A stretch of DNA of 64,000 nt from Phaeotremella fagi (taxonomy: Eukaryota; Basidiomycota; Tremellomycetes; Tremellales; Phaeotremellaceae): contig BCHU01000002.1 in assembly GCA_001599715.1 (NCBI GenBank), positions 372,001-436,000 on the forward strand, written 5' to 3'. The notes under the pieces are model-generated. The model made no database searches, was not told where the DNA came from, and was given only the letters and a program-made list of their open reading frames with translations. Position numbers and translations under genes: made by a program. Positions 24,471-35,931 of the stretch are shown here, piece by piece (positions within the stretch are counted from its first letter, which is position 1; every line of letters begins with the position of its first letter).

Positions 24471-27400
24471 ATGTCCTCGTCTAGTGTTGTTGATATAGAA
24501 AGGCTGGATGAACAAAATACATCCAAAACTCAAAGTTACCTAAACAAACATATCTCAAATCTGCCGAATTGGCTATACATCCTCTCCTTCTCTCCCGAAT
24601 GTCCTTCCTTATTAAAAAATCCTAGAGGATTTTTCAGTAACCCAATAATCTTGTATGTAGTAGGATTCATTTCAGCATCACTAGCCGGAGTGGGTTTACC
24701 TGCTTTCGATATAGTGCTAGGTTATTGGACCGATGGTATCGGTGGCACTTTATCTACCGAGTCTATCCTTGCTAGAGGTAGTCAATCGGGTTGGATCATG
24801 GCTTTGGTCGGTGTAGCTTTTGGAAGTTTCTTTGCGTTATTTCGTGTTTGTTGTGAGCCAATTCTGATTTTTTAACCCTATTGATACTATCTCTGATTGT
24901 GTTTTACTTGTCCTAGTTACGATAGCTGGTATAAGATTCTCTGAAAACGTTAGAGAAACTTATCTCTCCGCTATCGTTGTTCAAGATCAAGCGTTTTTCG
25001 ATAAAATTGGAACAGGAGAGATCGTTACGAAATCAAGTACTGATATTGATTCTATTCGTATAGGATTAGGTGAAAGATTAGGTTATCTCATCTGGGCGAT
25101 CAGTACGATTTTCACCGTAAGTCTTGTTCTGTGGCACACCTGAAAATCGTTCGTAGGCCCTGATCTCAGCTTTCGTACATTCCCCCAAAATGGCAGGAGT
25201 CTTATTCGCTCTGATCCCGTTTATGATAATCCTATTCATAGGTCTAGGAATCTGGTCAGAGACATCGACAAATGATCGTCGACCCCTTGATAACAAAATT
25301 TCAACTTTTACGGAACAATTCCTTTCTTCCATTAGAGTCGTTCAGGCTTTTAACATGTCTCCACAGCTTCTGTATAGATTGGAAAATGACATGTTGAAAC
25401 CTTTTAAACAGATGTCGAAAAAGATTTCAATCATTCGATCAATCGAACAGGCTGCTGCTTATGGTGCTGGATTTATTGTTTATTCCATGTCGTTTTGGTA
25501 TGGCGGAATTAATGTTTCTCAAGGAAATTCTGTTGGAAATGTATTAACGGTATGTACATGCATGACCATGGGAAAGTAAGTTTAAACTGATAATTCTTAG
25601 ACGATATACAACTATCTGAATCTCTTTTACGCATTCGCAACAGTCATTCCACATCTTCTAGCGACTCTCGATGCGATTCATAACCTATCTGGACTTCGGC
25701 TACAAATTGAACGTAATCCAGGAATAGATATAAGAAATCAGGGTCTGAAACCAAGAGACTCAGCAGTGACACCGACATTCGAATTGGATCATGTCACTTT
25801 TGCTTATCCATCTCGACCCCTTCAAATGGCTTTGAACGATGTATCCATCAGTGTGGAAGCTGGGAAGTTCACAGCGTTTGTTGGACCAAGTGGATCAGGT
25901 AAAAGTACACTTGCGTCTTTACTTTTGAGATTATACGATCCAATCTTGAAGGCTGATATCAACGACGGAAAAATTCTCAAAACCCTGCATCAAGGCATCG
26001 ATAATTCCCAAGTCGAAGAAAGCGCTACAAACGATTCAATGGTCTCTGGGAACGGTGTTGTTCGATTTGGCGGTTACGATGTGAAAGACCTCGATACGAT
26101 GTGGCTGCGAAACCAAGTGGCGGTGGTGCTTCAGAATCCACAACTCATCAGTGGAACCGTTTACGATAACGTTGTGATAGGTCTCAATCAGAACGAACTT
26201 CATTTGGGTAAACAGGAACTCTTAATCAGAGTTGTAGACGTGTTAAAAATGGCACAAGCTTGGGAATTCGTGCAACAACTTCCTCAAGGTTTGGAAACAA
26301 TTGTCTCAGGTGGTCGTACAGGTGTACTTTCTGGAGGTCAAATCCAGCGTGTCGCCATAGCGAGGGCACTCATTCGTCGATCGAAGTGTCTTTTACTTGA
26401 TGAAGCGACTTCAGCTGTCTCTGCTGATGTGGAGCTATTAATTCAAGAAGCTTTGATCAAAGAACAGCAGAAACGTAGAATGACTTTGATAGTTATCGCT
26501 CATCGGTTATCAACTATTGTTAAAGCGGACAAAATCGTGGTTATGCGCCAAGGCAAGGTCGTTCAGACTGGTACATTTGAAGCTCTCCTCGATCCATCCT
26601 GTCCTGAATCCACTTTCCGTAATATGGCTTTGGCCAAATCTGCTCCGGCTTCAAGCAGACCCTCGACTCCAGGGTTCAAAAATGTCAAGGCTGCCGTCAC
26701 CCTCAATGAAGAGGAAAGAGATAGACTGAAGATCGAGACTACTGTCAAAGCAACGGTTCAAACAAATGACTTTAAGCCTCGACCAATGAAGTCAACCAAG
26801 GAAGCGTTCTCCAATGTCGCATGGTATCTTACTATGGGTGTTGTCTTAGGCGCCGGAACAGGTGCAGCCTTCGTGATTGCAGGCTGGCTCCTTGGTAAAT
26901 CAGTCAGTTCTCTCGGAATCGAGGATATCGCCATGATGCGCCAAGCTACAAATAGATGGGCAGCTTGGTTCCTAGTCTTGACCGTCCTATCATTTATCGT
27001 GACAACGTTCCACGCGTTTGGATTAGAATACAGTGGCGAAGTCATAACTGCAGATTTACGTCGTGAGACACTCCGAGCCCTTGTTCGACAGGATATACCT
27101 TTCTTCGAAGATCAAGATACAAGTTCCGGCAGTCTTACGGCAGCTGCTACTTCCAATCCAACGAATGTCGGTAACGTCGTCGGAGTAATTTCTGCACAAG
27201 TTATATCGAGTTCGGTGAATTTCATTGCTACTTTGATATTAGCTTTCATCCTCAGTTGGAGATTAGCCGTCATGGTCATTCCCGCTTTAACAATCAACGT
27301 TCTACTAGGCTACGCGAATTATCGATTGCTTGTCAACTTTGAAAAGGAAGTTGATGAGTCTAACAATAATCAGGCAAATTATGTTGCTGAGAGTATCAAC

Positions 27401-28953
27401 TCGATTCAATTGGTTTCATCGCTCACGAGAGAATTCGAGACTGTTCAGAAGTATAATCGAAGTTTCACAAACTTACCCATCAAGCAGGGCTTGTTGGTAG
27501 TAGCAAGTGTCTGCATGGGAGGAACTCAGATGACAATTTTATTCTTTGGAGCTCTGATGTTTTATTGGGGAGCTGATCAATTGGCCAAAGGAAATGTTGT
27601 AAGTCCCCCAACCTCTTACCGCTTTTTAGGATGCCCAATTTGATAAACAATGTTCTACAGGAGACATCTGCACTTTATTCAGTGATTGAATCCGTTATCA
27701 TTGCTATGTATATAACAGCTAAGATCTTGACGTACACCGGAGATTTCACTAGAATGAGTAACTCATTGTCCAAAATCCAAGTAAGATCCATTGCTCCTTG
27801 AAAGGACTAACGATTTCAGAATTGGTTAGATCGTGATCCTACCAATGCTAATGTTCAAGTTCATGGAATTCCAGTTGAATCCACCAAAGAAAAATCGGTT
27901 GGGATCAAGTTGTAAGTGTGACAATCGCAGCGGAGTCCTGATAGAGTAGCCAATCGATTGAACTACGTTATCCATCTAGACCAGAGATAGCGGCAATAAA
28001 GTCAATGAACATACATTTGAAACCAGGAAATTCTTACGCTTTCTGCGGTACTAGTGGGGCAGGTAAAAGTAGTACGTTGAGTCTGATCAAGAATTGTGAT
28101 AGTTTCTAATTACTACCCTGTTAAGGCGTTTTGGCATTGTTACAACGTTTTTACCATCCCTCTAAAGGTCAGCTCTTATTAGATGGTCTCGATATACAAG
28201 AGATGAAAGAGGATGATATAAGTTCTCAAATGGGTTATGTCAGTCAAGAAGCGATCTTGTTTGAGGGGACAATCAAATGGAATCTCCTAGTGCGTTTTCA
28301 CTCCATAGACGGAAAATCAAATTCTGCCACTGACACCGAAACAGTTGGGTTCACTTCATCCTGATACTGTTACTCAAGCAGAATTAGAATACGTCTGTCA
28401 ACAAGCAAAGTAGGTAAAATCTCCAATGACTGAACATCACTAACTTGAAAAGTATCCTTGACTTTATTCAATCTCTTCCCGAAGGATTCGAAACTGATAT
28501 CGGTCTCAAAGGAGGTCGATTAAGTGGCGGTCAAAGACAAGTAAGTCATCCAAAAACTGTTCAAAACTGATAAAAAGCGAATATGCATAGCTCGAGCTTT
28601 GTTGAGAAATCCTAGAATTTTACTTCTAGATGGTATGTATCTCTGTCAGTTGTCATTTAATCGTTCACTGACTCTCAAACAGAGGCGACAAGTGCTTTAG
28701 ATGGTGAATCGGAGTCAATCGTTCAAAGTGCTTTGAACACTGCTTCTCGCGGACGGTACGTCTCTCGTTGATGGGAAGATGGCTAACTTCTAGTTTAACT
28801 ATTACGATCGGTCATCGACTTTCTGCTATACGAAACGCCGATATCATATTCATGATGGAGAATGGCACCATCATTGAGAGTGGAACTCATGATGAACTGG
28901 TCGCACTGTCCGGAGCATATCTTGATCTGATCAAGACTCAATTGAGATATTGA
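24471..28953 (+). CDS. Full-size ABC-B exporter, Ste6/MDR-like
   Basis: A multi-exon gene with TMD-NBD-TMD-NBD layout, start MSSSSVVDIERLD, stop 28951-28953. TMD1 begins with a hydrophobic span near residue 60 (ILYVVGFISASLAGVGLPAF). NBD1 has Walker A GPSGSGKST, Q-loop VVLQNPQ, signature LSGGQIQR, Walker B LLLDEATS and H-loop AHRLST. TMD2 starts near 26820. NBD2 has Walker A GTSGAGKSS, Q-loop VSQEA, signature LSGGQRQ, DEATSALD and GHRLSA. NBD1 carries a 30-40 residue hydrophilic insert between Walker A and the Q-loop, and its D-loop reads SAVS rather than SALD. Known relatives export hydrophobic peptides such as lipidated mating factor (Ste6) or drugs. I lean to Ste6-like because of size and lack of a long N-terminal extension, but MDR cannot be excluded. 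It converges with a Zn2Cys6 gene. Confidence 0.88.
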
Positions 28954-29089
28954 TCGGGTGAATAATGACTGAGTTTCATCTTGATACTGTGTTTCGTATG
29001 CATGAAGAATAGAACTTGGTATGGATAAACTGAATTGCAGAGTCGGGAGAGATTACAAAAGTTCCTGGCACCAAATGCATAATGTAATC

Positions 29090-31382
29090 CTAGAATAAAG
29101 GTACAAACATACCCTTACTCTTCAAAAATGGTTCCCAATCAGAAAGACTCAGATTATCCAGAGATGCCCAATCGAAATTCAACAAAACCTGCATGAAGTT
29201 CTGATCAAGCAGATACGAGGGTTGTAACAGGGATAGCAGTTTTAGTGCTTTCCTTTTATTTGCTGGTGAAGCACATCCAGCTGCCCAAGATAGTGGAAGT
29301 AGCAGACTTAAGAAATTGTCAGGAAACAGGAGGGACATTGAGGCTGAAAGACGTACCCGGTCACTCTCCCTCTTGACAGGGCTTCATCTGCAAGTTCTGA
29401 TATTGCTTCGACCTTGGTTTGGATCGCGGGGATACTCATCAATGAACTTGCACCATTCATCTCAATCATCAATATCAGCAGACACAATTCCATACAAGCA
29501 ACGCAGAGAAGACAGTTGATGGTAACTGAAGGCTGTAAAGGGGTCATCTAGTGGTTTATCAGCGTCTGGACTCAGTAAACATGAGATTCACCCACCAAAA
29601 TCGTCTGTCGAAGCTCATTTGCTGATGCCAGAAGTTGATTTGCTTTTTGGTTCAAATTTTTGCGTTTCAAATCGATCAAAATCGAAACGTCTGGATATTT
29701 TCTATCAACAGAGTTTGACAGAAGAGAAGAAACATCGCTATGCTCCCTAGAGAGAATGATGACCTATAATTGTATGTTCAGACACACACCTCAGACATTT
29801 CTACAGTAGATACACCCACTTTGGCTACGAATTGTACCGTAGAGCTATTCAAGTGTCAGAAACTTACTGAGCAGCATTGATTTACAACACCTACCGATCC
29901 CATCCATAAACCACATGAATATGGTCGTTCATTTCGCCTAACACTGTCAGTGATTTCCAAGATATGCTAGTTACCATTGATATCGACATCAAGCCAAGGA
30001 TTATCCCAAGACAGAATACGAGGAGTATCAAAAACTGTCAGGCAGCCTAGAGAGGAGTAAATGGCGTTGTTTTTAATGTCATATCCAAGAACTCACCTAT
30101 AGCCTCCACACATCCAACTTGTTCAACCAAAAATCTTCTAGTGGAAGTCGGACTTGAAGCTATCGCTACCGCTGGTCCCCCAAGTGCGATCATTACATCG
30201 CCTCCAACTTGAATCGGTTCTTTCCAAAGTTGAGAACCCGCCAAGCGCTATTAATCAGTAAGTATAGATTGAACGTACAGACTTACATCTCGGGTTGCCA
30301 AAGCGACCACAGTTCCCAAGGTCACATCCAAATCTGAAGCATCACCGTAGATCAGTCCCAATTTCGAAACTAACTTTAATCGAGACATTGCAGCATTCCG
30401 ATGACTGTTACTAATTTTGTACATGACATTATCTGATTTGTTTTTGAGGGCTCCATGAAGTTTATGGCCTAGATCGAAACAAGCTAATGAAAGTAGTGAC
30501 GAGCGAAATGCGTCATGCGCAATATGTTGACCATCCGGTTTCCCAAGAGCCAGTGGTGCTAATCTCATGATCCAAGGGTTCAACGCTGGCGATACAGGCA
30601 AGACTAAAAGCGTGCTTGCTGTCTCGTTCAAAAAGTGTCGAAACTAGGTTTTGTTAGCTCTGCACATTGGACGCATCAAAATGACGTACTTGATCTTGAT
30701 GATCCATAGAAGGGAAGTATAATGAGAGAGGGTCTGGTTGTTTCATGGATAATGAGTAAACACTTGTCGGATGATGCGAAACCAGATGTTCAGCATTGAT
30801 ATCTATCTGAGGTGAAGTATTTGGTCGATATAATCCTGTGAGCCCCGGAGTATCCTCCAGGTTGGCCGTCGAAGAGAACGTTACTATGACATCGTTCAAA
30901 GTGCAAACATCAGGTACATCGGACACGTTTGTTGCGATGAGATTCTCCATAGATGATGATACATTGAGCGTCTCAGAATAATTGGACTGAAATAGTGATA
31001 GTGATTGATCATGACAGTTCTTTACTGGCGAGGAAGACCGACTCCCACTCGCGGTCGATTGAGAAGGGTTACGAATTTCAGTGTGCCGTGAAAGAGACGC
31101 TGGAGGATATATGCACTGTTGTCCCAATGTCAACTATCGACTAATACAGATAAAATTTACTAACCAGATTCGCTGTACCCTTTCTCACACAATTCCTACA
31201 ATGAGGCTGACCCTCGTCGCATCTCACACGTCTAGCTTTACATTGCTGGCAACCTTTCCTCGATCTTCGATGAAATCTTCGAACCCTTTCGGTCGAATGG
31301 ACTGGTTATAACTCTAATTAGCATTTTCAACACCATTATCAGAACCGGTGGTTAACTTACCAGCTGATGATCCAGATTGCAT
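29090..31382 (-). CDS. Zn2Cys6 transcription factor (Fungal_trans_2-like)
   Basis: A multi-exon gene. Exon 1 encodes MQSGSSA (ATG 31380-31382); exon 2 carries RSRKGCQQCKARRVRCDEG then PHCRNCVRKGTANL, and the sixth Cys arrives in exon 3 (CIYPP), giving a Zn2Cys6 binuclear cluster with Lys/Arg between the second and third Cys. A Ser-rich linker follows, then a helical region (ETASTLLVLPVSPALNPWIM, then AFRSSLLSLACFDLGH) typical of the fungal-specific Fungal_trans_2 domain. The end is SDWEPFLKSKGMFVPLF. Known: these are nuclear DNA-binding regulators, often of nearby metabolic or transport genes. Its position converging on the ABC exporter (137 bp between stops) invites, but does not prove, a regulatory link. 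Exon borders in the C-terminal half are less certain. Confidence 0.82.
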
Positions 31383-31992
31383 GAATGAAAGAATGATATG
31401 TTTAACCAGAAGTTTAAGTAATTGTCAGTTATGGTGAATCGTCACTTGGCGAAGTAGGCGAAGCAGCAGAGAGTGGCACCGGATTTAGTGTGGCTTACGA
31501 GCATTGCAGTTCAAATACTTTATTAGTCTTCTTTTTCAACCTCATGTTCCACGTCGAACACGGTGTGTGTGTTAATAATCAAACAGGGAAAGCTAGGAGG
31601 CTTGTGAGAATAAATCTGGGGGTTAAGGGATGCAGAGATCCAAGGCGGATAGTGCAGATCTGAACTGAGAGGAAACGTCGAGCAAATACCATACAAAGAC
31701 AAGCACCAAATAAACGCTATTATACAGTATGTCTTTTTTCTTGAAAACTAGGATATAAAAGAAAAACCCATTCAATGATCCTACCTGGGTAAGACGTGTA
31801 AGACTGATTTACTGCTGCCAAAACTGCAAAACAACTAACTAACCTATTCATTCAAACTATCTTCGTACATACTACTAAAACTAATGACTACTCTAATCAT
31901 CGTAAACTGTATTCGTACATGCCACTGAATAATCTTCCCGACTCCCTAGCTAACAGGCCAATGAGAACTCGTTCAAAACATGTTGTTGCTTC
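31383..31992. other. Intergenic: Zn2Cys6 promoter and family B1 3' flank
   Basis: A 610-bp gap. The right end (about 31800-31992) carries the 3'-flank block that recurs after each family B gene (ACTGTATTCGTACAT near 31906). No gene is seen. Confidence 0.55.
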
Positions 31993-32646
31993 TCAAACTG
32001 AATTCTGTGAATCACCATCACCACCGGGTTTCTCTTCATCTGATTCGCCACCTGATCCATCATCTGTTTCGCCACTTGTTCTATCACCACCAGTAACACT
32101 GAAACGAGGTGCTTGGATTGTTCCAAACTCCTTAACAAACCACTCGCTCATCTTAGCAGGAGGGTATTGCTTAAAAAACTCCTTATCTGCCTTGTCCATC
32201 ATCCCAGACGCCATAGACCTAAGGGCCTTAGCTGCCTCTTCCTCTCCACACCCTTTATCATCGGTATCCCCCTGAGTAGAATGAAAACGTCTCATTAGAT
32301 CTTCAGCAAAAGTTAAGCTCTTCTCGGCTTCTGAATAGAGGGAAGCTCTTTCGAATTTTGCAGCCAAATACCTGCTTAGACCTTCTGCACCTAATTTGGT
32401 TTCATAACGGAAAGAGAGATCTCCATCATAAGAAATAACCAGATTTGAGCCTTGCTGGGAAAGAGTGTGTTTCTTAGTATCAAGACAGCCTGTGAAGTAG
32501 CCCTCGTCGACTGCTTGTGAAATCTGGGTGTTTGAGCCGTTGTATGAGCTGAGCCAGACGTTGTGTTTATCTGGGTCACCACAAAGTTCTGGGTTGATTT
32601 CGAAACTGATAGATTCGGTTCTATTTTGGTCGATACTAGTGGCCAT
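31993..32646 (-). CDS. Family B copy 1 (B1), uncharacterised tandem paralog
   Basis: A single exon of 217 codons beginning MATSIDQNRTESISFEI. The conserved family core is CLDTKKHTLSQQGSNLVISY followed by a Gly-Asp turn and RYETKLGAEGLSRYL, predicted as a small beta-rich N-terminal module. Next comes a helical middle with spaced Glu/Ala, an EWFVKEFGTIQAPRFSVTGG segment, and a Gly/Asp/Glu-rich disordered tail. No signal peptide or membrane span is seen. It is tandem with B2 and B3 on the same strand; spacers are about 0.7-0.9 kb. Lack of introns is unusual in this window, where nearly every other gene is split. I do not recognise the family; likely lineage-specific. Confidence 0.8.
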   Translation of the reverse strand: MATSIDQNRTESISFEINPELCGDPDKHNVWLSSYNGSNTQISQAVDEGYFTGCLDTKKHTLSQQGSNLVISYDGDLSFRYETKLGAEGLSRYLAAKFERASLYSEAEKSLTFAEDLMRRFHSTQGDTDDKGCGEEEAAKALRSMASGMMDKADKEFFKQYPPAKMSEWFVKEFGTIQAPRFSVTGGDRTSGETDDGSGGESDEEKPGGDGDSQNSV

Positions 32647-32732
32647 GATTGTTTATTTTTGTCTTGATGATTTGATGATTTGTTTTTCTTGAAAAGTTGA
32701 TATAATTATTAGGATAAGTGCGCAACAACCTT

Positions 32733-32743
32733 CCTATTTATAT
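32733..32743 (-). promoter_or_regulatory. TATA box of family B1
   Basis: On the minus strand ATATAAATAGG lies about 90 bp before the B1 start. The same sequence is at the same place in B2 and B3, with a conserved block just upstream (AGCCCTTTGTTGAGG). Confidence 0.65.
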
Positions 32744-32872
32744 GTTGCCTCAACAAAGGGCTATTGCAATCAAAGGATAGAAACAGAGGGGGCTGGGTCT
32801 TGTAAAATGTGATGTTACGTGCTAGAACATTTTGTTCTAAGGGATGTTTTAAGTTGCCGTCGCCGTCACAGG

Positions 32873-33015
32873 GTGAATATTGAAAGAGCTTTGAGCTATA
32901 AAGGTTTGGAACAGCGGAAGGGTCGAGTCTAGTAAAGTGATGATACTGTATGTGTCAGAAAAAATTGCCTCACAGTTTGAGTTGCCGTCCCATGGGGTGA
33001 ATATTGAAAAGAGCT
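32873..33015. repeat. Family B distal repeat, two copies
   Basis: TGAATATTGAAAGAGCT at 32873-32890 and TGAATATTGAAAAGAGCT at 32998-33015. Each is preceded by a GTTGCCGTC-type segment. They belong to a set of six related elements spread through 32.8-36.1 kb. Confidence 0.75.
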
Positions 33016-33587
33016 GAATGATTGAAACGGCAGATTTGTGACGGATCTCCCTTGTCTCCACTTCAGATATCCTATTCCTTTCTATTACTTATTTGCTCCC
33101 AAGCGTTAGAGTGTCAGAGCATCAGAGCGTCATCACTTCAAAGCGTAGCGTTGGGGCGTAGCCTTGTAGCGTCGGGGTATAATAGCGTTATAGCATTGGA
33201 GTGTTTTCAGATGTATATAAGGCTGGGAATCTTTCATCCTCACCTTCCTTTGTCCTGCTTTCACTTCACTTATCCTGGCAACTCACATTGCCACTCTGCC
33301 CTCGATCGTACACTTACTCTTTACTCATCACCTCACATCCCTTCCACATCACCACTTGCTCTCTAGTCACAATCTCATTAGTGTTGAAGCTCATCCATTG
33401 CAACAGAACACATCTATATTGGCTTGACTGTAGATGTATGGATCATCCTTGACCTCGTGCACCTCACAGCCGGACTGTACATGTTGTATCCAGGTAAGAG
33501 CATAATCTCACGTCACGTAAATAATCCTGTGTTCGGTACATGACACCATCATAGACTGTATTTGTACATACTACTCAAACCAACTAG

Positions 33588-34274
33588 CTACTTTCTCCAT
33601 TTTGGACTATGGAACATACTGCTAAAAATGCTTTTACATTTATGTGAACCACCATGACCGACCGATCTCTTTTCATCTGTCTCACCACCTGCCATACTGA
33701 ATGAGGTTGATTCGAGTGTTCCAAACTCCTCAACACTCCACTCACCCTCCCTATCATTAGGGTATTCCTTCTGAAACTCTTCATCTGCCTTGCTGGAAAT
33801 ATTCTCTGCACTTTTGAGAATAGTATCGCAGCTATAAGTGAAACGCTTCTGAGCCTCCTCAAATCCCTCATTGACCCCCTTACTTCTCAAACTCTCACAG
33901 AAAGACTCGAATTTTGGTTTGTACTGTTTAACATAGTCGCACAGCTCTTGGCTTCTTGAGTGAGCGGATTGTCTTTTCTGTATTGCGGCCGAGAGCTTTT
34001 CCAGACCTTGTGAATCTAGCTTGGTTTCAGTCCTGTAAGATATATCACCGCCACCATAAGAGATAACCAAATTAGAGTTTTTCATGGATAGAGTGTGTTT
34101 TTTAGTATCAAGACACCATTCGGACCATTGTTGGAGAGCCTCGGACATTTGGGAGTTTGAGCCGTTGTATGATTGGAGTTCAACATCGGTTAGTTCATTT
34201 CTTTTACCAGTATAAGGTTGAATTATTTTGAATTCTATAGATGGTGTGGTACTTTGGTTGACAGTAGCGGGCAT
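33588..34274 (-). CDS. Family B copy 2 (B2), uncharacterised tandem paralog
   Basis: A single exon of 228 codons starting MPATVNQSTTPSIEFKI. It has the same core as B1 and B3: YNGSNSQMSEAL, WCLDTKKHTLSMKNSNLVI, SYGGGDISYRTETKLDSQGL, then the helical middle and EWSVEEFGTLESTSFSMAGG. The C-terminal tail differs from B1: it ends with a Gly/His/Lys segment (GGSHKCKSIFSSMF) shared with B3. The greater similarity of B2 to B1 in the core and to B3 in the tail suggests gene conversion or stepwise duplication. Own TATA box at 34353. Function unknown. Confidence 0.8.
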   Translation of the reverse strand: MPATVNQSTTPSIEFKIIQPYTGKRNELTDVELQSYNGSNSQMSEALQQWSEWCLDTKKHTLSMKNSNLVISYGGGDISYRTETKLDSQGLEKLSAAIQKRQSAHSRSQELCDYVKQYKPKFESFCESLRSKGVNEGFEEAQKRFTYSCDTILKSAENISSKADEEFQKEYPNDREGEWSVEEFGTLESTSFSMAGGETDEKRSVGHGGSHKCKSIFSSMFHSPKWRK

Positions 34275-34352
34275 GATTGTTGATTTATTTCTTGAAGATT
34301 TGTTTTTCTTGAAAAGTTGAATAAAATCATTAGAATAGTGAACAACAGCCTG

Positions 34353-34363
34353 CCTATTTATAT
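34353..34363 (-). promoter_or_regulatory. TATA box of family B2
   Basis: Minus-strand ATATAAATAGG about 80 bp before the B2 start, matching the B1 and B3 promoters. Confidence 0.65.
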
Positions 34364-34537
34364 ATCACCTCAACAAAGGGCTAATTTCAATCAAAGAATT
34401 AAAGGAGAGAGGGGGTTGGGTCTTGTAAAGTGTGATGTTACAAGTTAGAACAACTTGTTTTAAGGGATGTTTTGTCACCGCTGGGGCGTTTAGTATTCAT
34501 TACATGTTTTGAATGGGGCGCCGTTGCTCGTCACAGG

Positions 34538-34811
34538 TGAATAGTGAAGAGAGCTACGAGCTATAAAGGATCAAGACAGAGGAAGGCTTGGGTCTTGTAA
34601 AGTTGATATCACATGTCAGAACATATTATTGTAAGGGATGTATTGTGTCACCATTGCCATCGCGATCACAGAGTGAACATTGAAAAGAGCTGATTGGTTG
34701 AAACGGTGGGTTGGGGTTTTATAAAGCAAGGTTACATGTTGACCCAAATTGCTTGAGCGGATTATTGAGTCACCATTGCCAGTGATGACACAGGGTGAAT
34801 ATTGAAAAGAG
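34538..34811. repeat. Family B distal repeat, three copies
   Basis: Copies at 34538-34555 (TGAATAGTGAAGAGAGCT), 34674-34691 (TGAACATTGAAAAGAGCT) and 34796-34811 (TGAATATTGAAAAGAG). Spacing of about 120-136 bp and shared preceding sequence (CACCATTGCC ... CACAG) show that the real unit is roughly 120-130 bp. Confidence 0.75.
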
Positions 34812-34976
34812 ATATAAAGAATTGAAACCGTGGTCTATGTGTCTCCCTGACATTGGGTACAGGTCCTGACAAACCTAGGACAGACATGTAACTGGTTTCA
34901 CTCTGCCAAACAGCAAAACTACTAACTACACTATCCATCATTGACTGTATTCGTACATACTTCTAAAACTAACTAA

Positions 34977-35801
34977 CTATCCTTTGAAAAATCTCCAAAC
35001 TATGTTGTGTTCTGGTTTACTATATGAATAATCATCCTTAGGAAATCCAAAAACAAGATCTTGTTTTTTTTCTGACCCAGAACGGAATATACTACTAAGA
35101 AAGCTTTTATGACCTGATTTATGTGATCCACCATCGTCAACGGATCTGTTTGCATCTGATTCATCATCTGATGGTTCACCTCCTCCAAAAAGCACATCAT
35201 CACTACCAGTCATCGTGAAACAGGTGGTTCTGATTTTTCCAAACCTCTCAAGATGCCAATCTTGCGTCTGATCAGGAGGGATTTCCTTATCAAACTCTTC
35301 ACTTGCCTTGCTGGCAATTGTTTTTGCAAGGCTGGAATTATATTCTGAGCTAGCCTCCAAACTATCCCACGCTTCCTTCATCTCCCCATCAAACCCTTTA
35401 TCTTTCATACCCTTAAGACAAGCGGAAAAATCTGATAATTGTTGACTAGGAAAGACCAACATCTGGTGTTCGTCTATGTAAGCAGATCTCAATTTGCGGT
35501 TTGCAGCCAACAACCTTTCTTGATCTTCTGAATCTAAGTTGGATCTGTTCCAGTAATGTATATTGTCTCCGACATAAGATATAACCAAATTAGAGTTGTA
35601 CTTGGTAAGAGTGTGCTTCTTAGGATCAAGACACCATCTTCTGGACGGATTGAGAGTTTCATAATAAACTTCGTCGTAGTTATGGCCTTCATATTCTCCG
35701 AGTGTAACGTTGATTGAATCTACGTTGTCTTCGCCAAGATAAGCTCGATCAATTTTGAAGCTGAGAGATTCTGTGGGAGTTTGGCGGACACTAGTGGGCA
35801 T
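34977..35801 (-). CDS. Family B copy 3 (B3), uncharacterised tandem paralog
   Basis: A single exon of 274 codons starting MPTSVRQTPTESLSFKI; the longest copy. The core CLDPKKHTLTKYNSNLVISY and NRSNLDSEDQERLLAA align with B1/B2. The middle is more divergent, then DWHLERFGKIRTTCFTMTG, a Ser/Asp-rich linker, and an extra C-terminal stretch of about 40 residues ending VWRFFKG that is missing in B1 and B2. No secretion signal or membrane span. It lies next to the metallothionein gene, divergently oriented with 909 bp between starts. Confidence 0.8.
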   Translation of the reverse strand: MPTSVRQTPTESLSFKIDRAYLGEDNVDSINVTLGEYEGHNYDEVYYETLNPSRRWCLDPKKHTLTKYNSNLVISYVGDNIHYWNRSNLDSEDQERLLAANRKLRSAYIDEHQMLVFPSQQLSDFSACLKGMKDKGFDGEMKEAWDSLEASSEYNSSLAKTIASKASEEFDKEIPPDQTQDWHLERFGKIRTTCFTMTGSDDVLFGGGEPSDDESDANRSVDDGGSHKSGHKSFLSSIFRSGSEKKQDLVFGFPKDDYSYSKPEHNIVWRFFKG

Positions 35802-35876
35802 GATTGTTTTATTTCTTGATGGTTTCTTTTTCTTGAAAAGCTGATAGAATTATTAGGATAGGTGTAGGATAGCGTT

Positions 35877-35887
35877 CCTATTTATAT
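35877..35887 (-). promoter_or_regulatory. TATA box of family B3
   Basis: Minus-strand ATATAAATAGG about 77 bp before the B3 start, the third member of the set. Confidence 0.65.
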
Positions 35888-35931
35888 GTTGCCTCATCAA
35901 AGGGCTGTTGCAATCAAAGGATTGAAGCATA

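Larger units (their letters stand above)
32647..33587. other. Spacer B1-B2 with promoter and distal repeats
   Basis: Holds the B1 promoter (TATA at 32733), a conserved distal block with GGGTCTTGTAAAATGTGATG (about 32792-32811), two copies of the 18-bp distal repeat, a low-complexity AGCGT-rich stretch (33107-33203) and the 3' flank of B2. Plus-strand reading frames here look random. Confidence 0.6.
34275..34976. other. Spacer B2-B3 with promoter and distal repeats
   Basis: Holds the B2 promoter, the conserved distal block GGGTCTTGTAAAGTGTGATG (about 34418-34437), three distal-repeat copies and the B3 3' flank with ACTGTATTCGTACATA (about 34946-34961). No gene. Confidence 0.6.

Noticed and set aside
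24471..28953. Mating-type locus because of a Ste6-like gene
   Set aside because: No pheromone, pheromone receptor, homeodomain or other MAT genes are present near it.
33022..33452. Plus-strand open frames between B1 and B2
   Set aside because: Low-complexity Ser/Leu/His composition, overlapping the distal repeat and AGCGT patch; no support.
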